Assembly: GCF_001936475.1 (NCBI RefSeq)
Contig: NZ_MSPQ01000001.1
Span: 186,001-250,000, forward strand
Direction: 5' to 3'
DNA length: 64,000 nucleotides
From: Algoriphagus marinus
Lineage (GTDB): Bacteria; Bacteroidota; Bacteroidia; Cytophagales; Cyclobacteriaceae
The notes under the pieces were generated by a model. It saw only the letters and a program-made list of their open reading frames with translations. It ran no database searches and had not been told where the DNA came from. The translations under genes were made by a program, and so were the position numbers. Positions 44,252 through 53,453 of this stretch are shown piece after piece; the stretch's first letter is position 1; each line of letters begins with the position of its first letter.

Positions 44252-45013
44252 GTGAAAATCATCTCATATAATGTCAATGGAATCAGGGCCGCTATGAATA
44301 AAGGCTTTGTGGATTGGTTAAGGCAAGAAAACCCAGATATCATTGGTTTACAAGAGGTTAAAGCAGAATTAAATCAAATTGACCCAACTATATTTGAAGA
44401 CTTAGGGTATGAATTATATTGGTATCCAGCAGTGAAAAAAGGATATAGCGGAGTGGCAATCTTGACTAAAATAAAACCAAAGTCCATTAAATACGGAATG
44501 GGATTATCAAAATACGACGATGAGGGTAGGTTAATTCAGGCGGAGTTTGAAGATTTCTCTTTTATCTCATCTTATTTTCCATCAGGAACTACCGGAGACA
44601 TAAGGCAAACCTTCAAATATGAATTTTTGGATGACATTTCTGGGTATTTGCAAGATTTGAAAAAAGAGAATGCAAATCTAATCGTTAGCGGAGATTATAA
44701 CATTTGCCATAAAGCAATTGATATTCACAATCCAATATCAAACAAAAACAGTTCAGGATTCTTACCTGAAGAAAGGGCTTGGATGGATCAGTTCACTGAT
44801 CTAGGATTCATTGATAGTTTCAGACATTTCAACCCAAACCCTCACCAATATACCTGGTGGAGTTACAGAGCAAATTCAAGAGCGAAGAATCTTGGGTGGA
44901 GGATTGATTATCATATGGTATCTAGTGAAATGCAAAACAGATTAAAAGGAGCTGTAATTTTGCCAGAAGCAAAACATTCAGATCACTGCCCAATACTTCT
45001 AGAAATAGATTAA
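44252..45013 (+). CDS. xth: Exodeoxyribonuclease III
   Basis: 253 residues, GTG start at 44252. Endonuclease/exonuclease/phosphatase fold: 'NVNGIRAAMNKGFVDWL', 'DIIGLQEVKA' (Glu metal ligand), 'GDYNICHKAIDIHNP' and the C-terminal 'WRIDYHMVS...KHSDHCPILLEI' (Asp/His catalytic pair). It repairs abasic sites and removes 3' blocks in DNA. Confidence 0.95.
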   Translation: MKIISYNVNGIRAAMNKGFVDWLRQENPDIIGLQEVKAELNQIDPTIFEDLGYELYWYPAVKKGYSGVAILTKIKPKSIKYGMGLSKYDDEGRLIQAEFEDFSFISSYFPSGTTGDIRQTFKYEFLDDISGYLQDLKKENANLIVSGDYNICHKAIDIHNPISNKNSSGFLPEERAWMDQFTDLGFIDSFRHFNPNPHQYTWWSYRANSRAKNLGWRIDYHMVSSEMQNRLKGAVILPEAKHSDHCPILLEID

Positions 45014-45050
45014 AAATTAGACAACAAGCAACAGGTTTTTCCATATAATC

Positions 45051-45455
45051 ATGATGAAGACTATAAAAATTTCAATTCCTTCTTTAATAGAGAACATAAA
45101 AATAATTGAGAGTTTCATTGACAATGCCAAAGAAAGCTTTGAGATAAACGATGATATCTATGGAAACATCATGATTTCAGTGACAGAATGCATCAGCAAT
45201 GCTATAATTCACGGAAATCAAAATGACAAAAATAAACTAGTCCATTTAGAATTAAATGTGGAAAATGACACTCTAAAATTCACTATTGAGGATGAAGGTA
45301 TTGGTTTTGATTCCAATGAATTAAAAGATCCAACTGCACCGGAAAACATTGAGAAAACTGGAGGCAGGGGAATTTTCTTAATAAAACATTTATCTGATGA
45401 TGTGAAATTTGAAGAAAATGGAAAAAAGACAATTTTATCTTTTTACATGATTTAA
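45051..45455 (+). CDS. RsbW-like ATP-binding (anti-sigma/serine kinase) protein
   Basis: 134 residues, a free-standing HATPase domain of the GHKL family. N-box 'SVTECISNAIIHGNQ', G1 'EDEGIGFD', and G2 'GGRGIFLIKHLSDDVKFE' are present. In Firmicutes such proteins phosphorylate anti-anti-sigma factors; in Bacteroidota the partners are often not adjacent, and none is seen here. It is 1 bp upstream of ybeY. Confidence 0.85.
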   Translation: MMKTIKISIPSLIENIKIIESFIDNAKESFEINDDIYGNIMISVTECISNAIIHGNQNDKNKLVHLELNVENDTLKFTIEDEGIGFDSNELKDPTAPENIEKTGGRGIFLIKHLSDDVKFEENGKKTILSFYMI

Positions 45456-45456
45456 G

Positions 45457-45894
45457 ATGGCAATAAATTTTTTTTCTGAAGACACATCATTCCAAGTTAA
45501 GCAAAAACTCAAACGGAAGGAATGGCTAAAAGAAATCACATCCCTTGAATCCTATAAAATTCTAGATTTAAATTACATTTTCTGCTCAGATGAATATCTG
45601 CATAAAATAAACTTACAATATCTAGATCATGATACTTATACAGATATAATCACATTTGACAATTCGGAACATATTGGAAAAATAGAAGGCGATATATATA
45701 TAAGTATTGATCGGGTTAAAGAAAATGCGAAAGATCACAAAGTAGATCAAGAAACAGAATTAAGCAGGGTGCTGAGTCATGGCTTATTCCACTTATTGGG
45801 ATATAAAGACAAAACAAGTAGCGAATCTAAAAAGATGCGAGAGAAAGAAGAGTTTGCAATATCCTTATATAAAAAAATTAACTGTTCCACGTGA
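45457..45894 (+). CDS. ybeY: Endoribonuclease YbeY
   Basis: 145 residues. The metal site is His108/His112 in 'SHGLFHLLGYKDKT'; the third ligand of the canonical HGxLHLLGYDH motif is an Asp (118) in the order K-D, as is usual in Bacteroidota. 'YTDIITFDNSEHIGKIEGDIYISIDRV' is the family core. It matures rRNA ends and takes part in ribosome quality control. The last codons and stop overlap a parS site. Confidence 0.93.
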   Translation: MAINFFSEDTSFQVKQKLKRKEWLKEITSLESYKILDLNYIFCSDEYLHKINLQYLDHDTYTDIITFDNSEHIGKIEGDIYISIDRVKENAKDHKVDQETELSRVLSHGLFHLLGYKDKTSSESKKMREKEEFAISLYKKINCST

Positions 45895-45898
45895 AACA
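45883..45898 (+). promoter_or_regulatory. parS site 1 (ParB-binding centromere site)
   Basis: TGTTCCACGTGAAACA, an exact match to the widely conserved chromosomal consensus TGTTNCACGTGAAACA. The symmetric match extends two bases on each side (ACTGTT...AACAGT). It overlaps the end of ybeY. Confidence 0.88.
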
Positions 45899-45927
45899 GT
45901 TAAATAAGAAATTATAATAAGACTACG

Positions 45928-45943
45928 TGTTTCACGTGGAACA
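45928..45943 (-). promoter_or_regulatory. parS site 2 (inverted copy)
   Basis: TGTTTCACGTGGAACA on the plus strand, the exact reverse complement of parS site 1, 45 bp centre to centre. It lies 16 bp before the mnmG start codon, so ParB binding may also affect mnmG transcription. Confidence 0.88.
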
Positions 45944-45959
45944 GTAAAGACAAAAGAAA

Positions 45960-47825
45960 ATGTTTCCAATATATGATGTTATAGTTGTCGGAGCGGGACA
46001 TGCCGGATGTGAAGCTGCACATGCAGCAGCAAAGATCGGGGCCAAAGTCCTTTTATGTACAATGAACATGAACACTATTGCACAAATGTCTTGCAATCCC
46101 GCCATGGGAGGGGTAGCAAAAGGCCAAATTGTGCGAGAAATTGATGCGCTAGGAGGAATGTCTGGAATTATTTCAGATAAATCTATGATTCAATTCCGAA
46201 TGCTAAACCGTTCAAAAGGTCCTGCAATGTGGTCGCCAAGAAGTCAAAACGACCGAATGAAGTTTGCGGAAGAGTGGAGACTTGCGCTAGAACAGACTCC
46301 AAACGTAGATTTTTGGCAAGAAATGATTACAGGAATACTAACCAAAGATGGCAGAGCAGTAGGAGTAAGGACAGGGATTGGAATTGAAATAAGATCAAAA
46401 TCAGTTGTTTTAACCAATGGTACATTCTTAAATGGGATAATTCATATTGGAGAAAAGAAATTCGGAGGTGGCAGAACAGGGGAATCAGCATCAAAAGGTA
46501 TAACTGAACAGTTGGTAGAGTTAGGCTTCGAGTCCGGTAGAATGAAAACAGGAACTCCACCAAGAGTAGATGGCAGAAGTTTGGATTATTCCAAAATGGA
46601 AGTTCAGTACGGTGATGAAAAACCTGAAAAATTCAGCTATGACGATAGCACAACCCCATTAAAAGAACAAAGAACATGCTGGATTACCTATACCAACAAG
46701 GCTGTTCATTCGAGTTTAGAAGAGGGTTTTGATCGATCTCCAATGTTTAATGGAAGAATTCAAGGATTAGGTCCAAGATATTGCCCATCTATAGAAGACA
46801 AAATCAATCGATTTGCAGAGCGTGATCGTCATCAGATATTCGTAGAACCAGAAGGATGGAATACAGTAGAAATGTACATCAATGGGTTTTCAACATCACT
46901 TCCGGAGGATATCCAGTATAAGGCAATGAGACAAATCCCTGGATTTGAAAATGCTAAAATGTTTAGACCTGGATATGCGATAGAATATGATTTCTTTCCA
47001 CCAACTCAACTTCGATTAACATTAGAAACACAGCTGATTGAAAATCTGTACTTCGCAGGACAGATAAATGGTACAACAGGATATGAGGAAGCTGCATCTC
47101 AAGGCCTAATCGCAGGAATAAATGCTGTACTTAAAGTACAAGAAAAAGATCCATTTTTGCTTAAAAGATCCGATGCTTACATCGGTGTCTTGATTGATGA
47201 CTTGATTAACAAAGGTACAGAAGAACCGTACCGAATGTTTACTTCAAGAGCTGAATTCAGATTATTACTTCGCCAGGACAATGCTGATTTAAGACTGACT
47301 CCTATGGGTCATCAAATCGGATTAGCCTCAGATGAAAGATTGGAGAAAGTAATAATCAAAAAAGAAAATACAGCCCGATTAATCAATGATCTAAAGCAGA
47401 AAAAAGCAGAACCAATCATTTTCAATGCAGGCTTAGAATCATTAAATTCTGCAACCATTAAAGAAAAGGTTTCTCTTGAACAATTGCTTAAGAGACCTCA
47501 AATTGGTATTCAAGATTTAATGAAAATAGATTCAGAAACATCTGTGTACCTGAGTAAGTATGCCAAAGATGAATTAGAGCAAGCAGAAATTCAAATTAAA
47601 TACGATAGCTACATCGATAAGGAGCAGCAGATGGTTGAGAAATTAAGCAACATGGAGAATTATAGGATTCCTATACAATTTGACTATCTCGCTATCACCG
47701 CACTATCGGCAGAAGGAAAACAAAAACTGAGCAAAGTAAGGCCAGAAACACTCGGTCAAGCTTCCCGTATCAGTGGAGTTTCCCCAGCAGACTTATCCAT
47801 CATCACGGTTTATTTAGGAAGATAA
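45960..47825 (+). CDS. mnmG: tRNA uridine-5-carboxymethylaminomethyl modification enzyme MnmG (GidA)
   Basis: 621 residues. FAD-binding motif 'VVGAGHAGCEAAHAAAKIG' at the N-terminus, then 'MSCNPAMGGVAKGQIVREIDALGG', 'FTSRAEFRLLLRQDNADLRLT' and the C-terminal helical MnmE-interaction domain. With MnmE it installs cmnm5 at U34 of several tRNAs. MnmG genes often lie near the replication origin together with parS; here two parS sites immediately precede it. Confidence 0.97.
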   Translation: MFPIYDVIVVGAGHAGCEAAHAAAKIGAKVLLCTMNMNTIAQMSCNPAMGGVAKGQIVREIDALGGMSGIISDKSMIQFRMLNRSKGPAMWSPRSQNDRMKFAEEWRLALEQTPNVDFWQEMITGILTKDGRAVGVRTGIGIEIRSKSVVLTNGTFLNGIIHIGEKKFGGGRTGESASKGITEQLVELGFESGRMKTGTPPRVDGRSLDYSKMEVQYGDEKPEKFSYDDSTTPLKEQRTCWITYTNKAVHSSLEEGFDRSPMFNGRIQGLGPRYCPSIEDKINRFAERDRHQIFVEPEGWNTVEMYINGFSTSLPEDIQYKAMRQIPGFENAKMFRPGYAIEYDFFPPTQLRLTLETQLIENLYFAGQINGTTGYEEAASQGLIAGINAVLKVQEKDPFLLKRSDAYIGVLIDDLINKGTEEPYRMFTSRAEFRLLLRQDNADLRLTPMGHQIGLASDERLEKVIIKKENTARLINDLKQKKAEPIIFNAGLESLNSATIKEKVSLEQLLKRPQIGIQDLMKIDSETSVYLSKYAKDELEQAEIQIKYDSYIDKEQQMVEKLSNMENYRIPIQFDYLAITALSAEGKQKLSKVRPETLGQASRISGVSPADLSIITVYLGR

Positions 47826-47826
47826 A

Positions 47827-48726
47827 ATGATAGAAAGGCTTACAAAATGCCCACTCTGCAAAAGTGGGCTTTTTCTTAACTCAAAAGAGGTAATTGACCA
47901 TGCAGTTAGCAAAGAGTCTTTTATTATATGTAAGTGTACTTCCTGTGATATTCTTTTTACCAACCCTAGACCAACCCAAGAGGAAATATCCAAGTATTAT
48001 GATTTTCCTGAATACTATTCTCACAATGATTCACCAAAAGGAATTACTCAATACATTTATAACAAGATAAGATCAATTGCTATAAAGGGAAAAATCTCAC
48101 TACTTACAGAATTAAAACCAAAAAAAGGAAGTCTTCTTGACTTTGGCTGTGGTACAGCAGAGTTTATTTATCAGGCAGAGCAAAAGGGTTGGAAGGTAAC
48201 CGGCATAGAACCCAATACAAAAGCAAAAGAACAAGCATTAACTAAACTAGAAAATCAGATTCATTCAAATTTAGACGGACTAAATAAAAATGATCGATTT
48301 GATCTAATTACTATGTTTCATGTTCTAGAACATGTACATGAGTTAAGAAAAACGGTAAAAAAGATTATAAAACACTTAAAATCAAATGGTTATATAATTA
48401 TTGCTGTGCCAAATCCAGCAAGCTTTGATGCGGAAGTATACCGTGAAAAGTGGGCAGGTTGGGATGTACCAAGGCATCTTTACCACTTCACTCCAAAATC
48501 TATCGAATCCTTCCAAGAAATCTTTGACCTTGAATTGATTGATCAGAAGAAGATGCCTTTTGACAGTTATTATGTATCTCTCTTATCAGAGGGATATAAG
48601 GCTCCACAAACCTCAATGCTATCAAAATACTGGAAAGCAATAAAAACTGGATACAAATCAAATAGTCTTGCAAAAACCCAAGGCTCCAATTATTCTAGTA
48701 ACCTTTACATTTTCAAAAAGAAGTGA
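47827..48726 (+). CDS. Class I SAM-dependent methyltransferase with zinc-ribbon N-terminus
   Basis: 299 residues, starting 1 bp after the mnmG stop. N-terminal Cys pairs (CPLCKSG ... CKCTSCDILFTNPRP) form a zinc ribbon; the SAM-binding motif is 'LLDFGCGTAEFIYQAEQKGWKVTGIEPN' and motif IV region 'FDLITMFHVLEHV'. These 'methyltransferase domain 23' proteins often act on glycans or polyketide-like substrates; the target is not known. Overlaps the next gene by 4 bp. Confidence 0.88.
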   Translation: MIERLTKCPLCKSGLFLNSKEVIDHAVSKESFIICKCTSCDILFTNPRPTQEEISKYYDFPEYYSHNDSPKGITQYIYNKIRSIAIKGKISLLTELKPKKGSLLDFGCGTAEFIYQAEQKGWKVTGIEPNTKAKEQALTKLENQIHSNLDGLNKNDRFDLITMFHVLEHVHELRKTVKKIIKHLKSNGYIIIAVPNPASFDAEVYREKWAGWDVPRHLYHFTPKSIESFQEIFDLELIDQKKMPFDSYYVSLLSEGYKAPQTSMLSKYWKAIKTGYKSNSLAKTQGSNYSSNLYIFKKK

Positions 48727-50369
48727 GATACTTACCTTTATTTATACTAATCTTATTAATATCATCTTGCGCAAAGCAAAGCACCCCATTGGGTGGCCCA
48801 AGGGATGAAGACCCACCTGTTTTGCTCGAATTAATCCCCAAGAACGAATCCTTAAATATTAAGCCAGAAAAAATTACCCTTGTTTTCGACGAATACATCA
48901 AACTTGATAATGCTAATAAAAACATCATAATCACCCCCCGAATCAATAAAGATGAGCTTATAATTTCAGCTTTGAAAAATTCAGTAATTATAGAACTTAA
49001 TCAGGAATTAGAGGATAGTACAACTTATGTTTTCAATTTTCAAAAGTCTATTCAAGATCTTTCCGAAGGTAATTCCGCTGAAAATCTAAAGCTTGTTTTC
49101 TCTACAGGTACAACCATAGATAGCCTTACTTTTTCCGGAAAAACAAACATTTATTTTCCAGACCCAAGGGCTCCATACGAAGATATCATAGTAGGATTAT
49201 ATCCTTCAAATGATACAACTGATGTTTTTACTGCACCACCTTACTATTTAACACAAGCAGACAGTATTGGAAATTTCAAGATCACCAACATCAAATCTGG
49301 AGACTATAGAGCATATGCTTGGAAAGATGATAACAATTCTCTTAAGGCAGAATTTAAATCTGAATCATTCGATTTTTTACCAGATACAATAACAATAGAT
49401 CAAAATATTGAAGATATAAACTTCAATTTGTCCAAAGGTGATCAGACGCCTATCAGAATATTAAGATCATCAACAAACGCAAGAGGCTACGACATTATCT
49501 ATAATAAAACACCTGTGGAGATAAGCATAGAGTCAGCAGGTTTAGGCCAAAAAATATTTTACACGGAAGGAGATAAAAGAATAAAGCTTTATGCCAAAGA
49601 AGCATTAGCAGACAGCATTGCAACAAAAATTTCACTCAAAGATTCTGTAGGAAATAGAACAGATTCATTGATCTATGCAAAGTTTGAAGAATCAGAAAGA
49701 AGAAAGGATGAGTTAACCATCAGCCCTAACTCAGGTAAAAGCTTCTATAGGGAATTAGCTATGGAATTAACCTTTAATAAACCTCTCCAATCCATACTTT
49801 ACGACTCACTGTACCTATCTTATGATACAGCATCAGTCATTCAAATCATACCTACCATGATTTCATTTATTGATTCAATGAGAATGGATAAAATGAGGAT
49901 TAACATGACGATTCCAGACTCAATACCAATGCAAATATTCACATTGAATGCAAAGGACTCAACATTCTTGGACATAGAAGGTGTTTACAATGAGAAAGAA
50001 CTCAAAGCAAACTATAAAAAATTGAGGCTTGAAGAGCTTGCTGATGAAATATCAGGAAGCATAGATGGTGCAGAAGGACCATTTATAGTCCAACTCATCA
50101 ATAAAAATGAAATCAAGCGAGAGGAATTCATCAATAATGGGAATACGTTTTCTTTCAGACTTGTCGAAGCAGGTATCTATCAAATAAGAGTAATCGCAGA
50201 TTCAAATGGAAACAAAAGATGGGACCCTGCCAATTTTTCAGAAAACCGCTTAGCTGAACAAGTATTCTATTTTTTAGATGAAGAAAACAGCCAAGACATA
50301 ACGATTAGAGCTGGCTGGACCGTACCGGATCAAATCATAAAAGCAAGTCCCAAAACAGGCAAAAATTGA
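48723..50369 (+). CDS. Ig-like-domain lipoprotein
   Basis: 548 residues, GTG start at 48723 within the previous gene's stop. The lipobox ends at 'LLISSC' (Cys 16), followed by 'STPLGGPRDEDPPVLLELIPKNESLNIKPEKITLVFDEYI', the hallmark of Bacteroidota proteins with a bacterial Ig-like (SbsA) domain. A second Ig-like domain lies near 'RRKDELTISPNSGKSFYRELAMELTFNKPL'. Function unknown; probably at the outer membrane. Its stop is the left border of the predicted oriC. Confidence 0.82.
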   Translation: MRYLPLFILILLISSCAKQSTPLGGPRDEDPPVLLELIPKNESLNIKPEKITLVFDEYIKLDNANKNIIITPRINKDELIISALKNSVIIELNQELEDSTTYVFNFQKSIQDLSEGNSAENLKLVFSTGTTIDSLTFSGKTNIYFPDPRAPYEDIIVGLYPSNDTTDVFTAPPYYLTQADSIGNFKITNIKSGDYRAYAWKDDNNSLKAEFKSESFDFLPDTITIDQNIEDINFNLSKGDQTPIRILRSSTNARGYDIIYNKTPVEISIESAGLGQKIFYTEGDKRIKLYAKEALADSIATKISLKDSVGNRTDSLIYAKFEESERRKDELTISPNSGKSFYRELAMELTFNKPLQSILYDSLYLSYDTASVIQIIPTMISFIDSMRMDKMRINMTIPDSIPMQIFTLNAKDSTFLDIEGVYNEKELKANYKKLRLEELADEISGSIDGAEGPFIVQLINKNEIKREEFINNGNTFSFRLVEAGIYQIRVIADSNGNKRWDPANFSENRLAEQVFYFLDEENSQDITIRAGWTVPDQIIKASPKTGKN

Positions 50370-50840
50370 AAAATCCTTGTTGTGAATAAGTAACGAATCA
50401 GGTGTGGATATCTTCATGCTTAAATAAATAAAGACAAGAGTTACCAACAATGAAATTATAGAAAATGAACAACCCATCTTAATTGGGGATATCTACAGTT
50501 TTATACACATAATAAAATCAAGTAATCAACAATCAAATAATCAACAGATATAAACCCTTCGAAATCCACGAAAAATTAGATTATCAAGTAAAAAACAGAT
50601 ATTCAATTACTTAAATGTGGAAAAGATCTTGATAAGAAGTGGGAATACAGATAAAAAGCAATTAAAAACGTGGACAATTACAAAAAACAATGTTTTCAAC
50701 AAATCCACAGTCTTAATAATAATAAAAGGAATTTTTTTAAAAAATCTTATTTCAACTATTATAAATAAGAGCTGTGGATAAACCTTTGTTTTTCGAGTTT
50801 GCTTTGGTAATATTAAATATCATCCCAAACTAACCTAAGA
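50370..50840. other. Predicted chromosomal replication origin (oriC)
   Basis: A 471-bp AT-rich gap with several DnaA boxes. One perfect box TTATCCACA is at 50773-50781 (minus strand). Two boxes fitting TTATNCACA are at 50381-50389 (minus) and 50501-50509 (plus). One-mismatch boxes are at 50403-50411 and 50616-50624, and weaker ones at 50669-50677, 50693-50709 and around 50523-50546. A very AT-rich stretch at about 50711-50770 next to the perfect box could be the unwinding element. Two parS sites lie 4.5 kb away and gene polarity changes in this area. dnaA itself is not in the window. Confidence 0.8.
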
Positions 50841-52589
50841 ATGGAATTAACCCGATTATTTGATCTTATACCTTATCAGATTGCTAATTTTGATAAGGAA
50901 ATAGCATTGGCAAAAAAGGAGAATGGATCTTGGACAAACTTTTCTTCAAGAAAAGTCAAAGAGATCGTAGATAAACTGAGCTTGGCATTTATTGAGCATG
51001 GAATTCAACCAGGAGATAAAGTAGCTCTGATTTCTAACAATTGCCCTGAATGGAATTTTGTTGATATCGCTTTGCAGCAAATGGGTGGAATATCGGTTCC
51101 AATGTATCCGACTATTACTTCTTCCGATTATGAATACATATTCGACCATGCTGAAGTAAAAATGATTTTCGTTGGTGATCAGGAAATCTTTGATAAAGCT
51201 AAAGTTGTATCAGGAGATCGAGTGATTGTTTCTTTTGATAACATTGCCGGGACAATACCATTTTATGAATTTGTTGAAAAGGGGGCAGGTGGAGATTTAC
51301 AGGTTCTTGAAAATTCCAAGGCTGCAGTTAAGCCCGATGATTTATTTACTATAATCTATACCAGTGGAACCACAGGAAGGCCAAAAGGAGTAATGCTAAC
51401 GCATCATAATGTACTTTCGAATGTTCTTCAGGTTGGAAAAATTTTTACACCTGAAAAAGGCACATCTCGTGTTTTAAGTTTCTTACCTCTTTGTCACATT
51501 TATGAGCGATCTGCTTCTTTTGCCTATATGGTCATGGGTTACTCTGTATACTATGCAGAAAGCATGGAGGCCATTGGTGAAAACCTCAAAGAAATTAAGC
51601 CTCATATATTTAATACTGTACCTAGATTACTGGAAAAAATTTATGATAAGATTGTAGCTAAAGGCTATGAATTAACCGGGATAAAAAAGAGTTTATTTTT
51701 CTGGGCGTTAAATCTTGGGCTGAAATATGATCCTGCAAAATCAATGGGAGGTTGGTATGATTTCCAACTCAAGCTTGCAAATAAGGTAATATTCAGTAAA
51801 TGGCGAGAGGCCTTGGGTGGAGAGGTATTACAGATTAATTCTGGAGCCTCTGCATTGCAACCCAGATTAGCTAGAGTATTTTGGGCTGCAGGAATAAAAG
51901 TTTGCGAGGGTTATGGATTGACAGAGACTTCTCCCGTGATTTCCGCTTCCATCTGTAATTTCGAAGAAATTAGAATCGGATGGGTAGGTAAACTCATTGA
52001 GGATATTGAAGTTAAAATTGCTTCAGATGGAGAAATTTTGGTCAAAGGACCAAATGTGATGAAAGGATACTACAAAGAGACTGAATTAACTGCCGAAGCA
52101 TTAAAAGATGGCTGGTTCCATACCGGAGATATTGGAGAGCTAGATGGCCCTTATTTAAGGATTACCGATCGGAAAAAGGAAATGTTTAAAACCTCCGGAG
52201 GAAAATACGTAGCGCCTCAGGTAATGGAGAATAAGTTTAAGGAGTCAAGCTTGATTGATCAACTAGTAGTCATTGGTGAAAACAGAAATTATCCGGCTGC
52301 TTTGATTGTCCCAAGTTTCGAAGGGTTAAAAGAATATTGTAAGCATAAAGGAATCCCTTATACCACAGATTATGAAATGATTAAAAAACCTGAAATCATT
52401 GAGAAATATGATCGTGAAGTAGAGAATGCAAATAAGTTCTTTGCAAAATGGGAACAGGTAAAGCGTTATAAACTACTAAGGAATTCATGGTCAATTGAAA
52501 CCGGTGAATTGACTCCTACCATGAAACTTAAACGAAAGGTAATTCATCAAAAATATGAAACAGAAATTGAAGGAATTTATCAAGGTTAA
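50841..52589 (+). CDS. Long-chain acyl-CoA synthetase
   Basis: 582 residues of the AMP-forming ligase family. ATP/AMP motif 'TIIYTSGTTGRPKGVMLTHHN', 'GYGLTETSPVISA' and the C-terminal 'GWFHTGDIGELDGPYLRITDRKKEMFKTSGGKYVAPQ' with hinge Asp and catalytic Lys region. It resembles FadD15-type ligases and activates fatty acids for the beta-oxidation genes downstream. First gene to the right of the predicted oriC; ends in a terminator. Confidence 0.93.
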   Translation: MELTRLFDLIPYQIANFDKEIALAKKENGSWTNFSSRKVKEIVDKLSLAFIEHGIQPGDKVALISNNCPEWNFVDIALQQMGGISVPMYPTITSSDYEYIFDHAEVKMIFVGDQEIFDKAKVVSGDRVIVSFDNIAGTIPFYEFVEKGAGGDLQVLENSKAAVKPDDLFTIIYTSGTTGRPKGVMLTHHNVLSNVLQVGKIFTPEKGTSRVLSFLPLCHIYERSASFAYMVMGYSVYYAESMEAIGENLKEIKPHIFNTVPRLLEKIYDKIVAKGYELTGIKKSLFFWALNLGLKYDPAKSMGGWYDFQLKLANKVIFSKWREALGGEVLQINSGASALQPRLARVFWAAGIKVCEGYGLTETSPVISASICNFEEIRIGWVGKLIEDIEVKIASDGEILVKGPNVMKGYYKETELTAEALKDGWFHTGDIGELDGPYLRITDRKKEMFKTSGGKYVAPQVMENKFKESSLIDQLVVIGENRNYPAALIVPSFEGLKEYCKHKGIPYTTDYEMIKKPEIIEKYDREVENANKFFAKWEQVKRYKLLRNSWSIETGELTPTMKLKRKVIHQKYETEIEGIYQG

Positions 52590-52689
52590 TTCATCTGTTT
52601 GCCAATTTGATTATTAGTATTCATAATTTGATCCTGATCAAAAAGAGTACTTTATTCTGATTTTCTTGTTTTATCTTTAATTTATTCTG

Positions 52690-52736
52690 AATACTCTCTT
52701 TTCAAGCATATTTGAAAGGAGAGTATTTTGTTTTTT
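52690..52736 (+). terminator. Terminator after the acyl-CoA synthetase gene
   Basis: 16-bp stem with one G-U pair (left arm AATACTCTCTTTTCAA, 52690-52705; right arm 52712-52727), short loop, then T-runs to 52736. Confidence 0.8.
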
Positions 52737-52761
52737 AGATAAATTCAACTTTTTATTTGTG

Positions 52762-52800
52762 ATGCATGCATAACTTTTTTCTTATTTAGTATGCATGCAT
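52762..52800. promoter_or_regulatory. Two ATGCATGCAT palindromes, candidate MarR operator
   Basis: The 10-bp palindrome occurs at 52762-52771 and 52791-52800, 29 bp apart (about three helical turns), 50 to 90 bp before the MarR-type gene. The repetition in a short leader suggests operator sites, most simply for autoregulation. Confidence 0.55.
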
Positions 52801-52850
52801 ACAATATTTTTTCTAAATTAGAAGACTAAAAATCCAAGGATTATTAAATA

Positions 52851-53321
52851 ATGAAGCGCGAAGAAACAGTCGATTACCATATTAAAAGCTCATGGCATGC
52901 AATATCCCGCATGTACAATCAGCAGGCTGCTGAAGAAGGTTTTACTACTGCAATTGGTTTTGTGTTGATTAATATTAATTCTAAAGAGGGAACGCCAGCA
53001 ACCAAAATTGCTCCTCAGATTGGATTGGAAACCAGAAGCCTCACTCGAATGCTGAAAACCATGGAGGAAAAGGGTCTTATTTTCAAAAAACCCGATCTGG
53101 TAGATAAGCGTTCTGTTAGGATTTACCTCACTGAAGAAGGGAAACGAAAAAAAGAAAGATCTATAAATACAATTCGAGAATTCAACGAACAAGTGAGGTC
53201 AGTTGTATCTCAGGAAGAATTGAATGTATTTTTCTCCGTTTTCCAAAAAATCCAAGGTGTAATAGATCAAGTACAAACTGAAAAGAATATTGATCTGCAA
53301 AAAGCAATTATAGAATTTTAA
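52851..53321 (+). CDS. MarR-family regulator next to the fad operon
   Basis: 156 residues. Winged helix 'TPATKIAPQIGLETRSLTRMLKTMEEKGLIFKKPDLVDKRSVRIYLTEEGKRKKERS' with a standard DKRS wing. It lies between the acyl-CoA synthetase and beta-oxidation genes, all on the plus strand, so a role as acyl-CoA-responsive regulator of these genes is likely (inference). It is separated from fadN-like by 222 bp that hold two copies of the 61-nt element. Confidence 0.88.
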   Translation: MKREETVDYHIKSSWHAISRMYNQQAAEEGFTTAIGFVLININSKEGTPATKIAPQIGLETRSLTRMLKTMEEKGLIFKKPDLVDKRSVRIYLTEEGKRKKERSINTIREFNEQVRSVVSQEELNVFFSVFQKIQGVIDQVQTEKNIDLQKAIIEF

Positions 53322-53361
53322 ACTAGACGGCATCAAGCCATAGACTATCAAAACCCAAAAA

Positions 53362-53422
53362 ATGAAATCGAGCATAACTATACAGTCACACACAGGGATG
53401 ATTATATCGGATGCGAGATTCC
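53362..53422 (+). repeat. 61-nt element, copy 1 (tandem, before fad operon)
   Basis: First of three copies of a fixed-length element beginning ATGAAATCGAGCAT and ending GCGAGATTCC. It can be read as the start of a 31-codon frame (53362-53457; MKSSITIQSHTGMIIS...) whose TGA overlaps the ATG of copy 2. It can also be read as RNA: AATC/GATT and GCAT/ATGC helices with tandem G-A pairs between them, and a small internal hairpin ACT-ATAC-AGT. The spacing to the next ATG is 32 nt. Confidence 0.8.
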
Positions 53423-53453
53423 ATATGACCTTTAAAAAACAAATTATATACAG

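Noticed and set aside
45457..45894. Loss of the third zinc ligand in YbeY as a sign of an inactive enzyme
   Set aside because: The K-D in place of D-H is the normal form in Bacteroidota YbeY, so it is a lineage trait.
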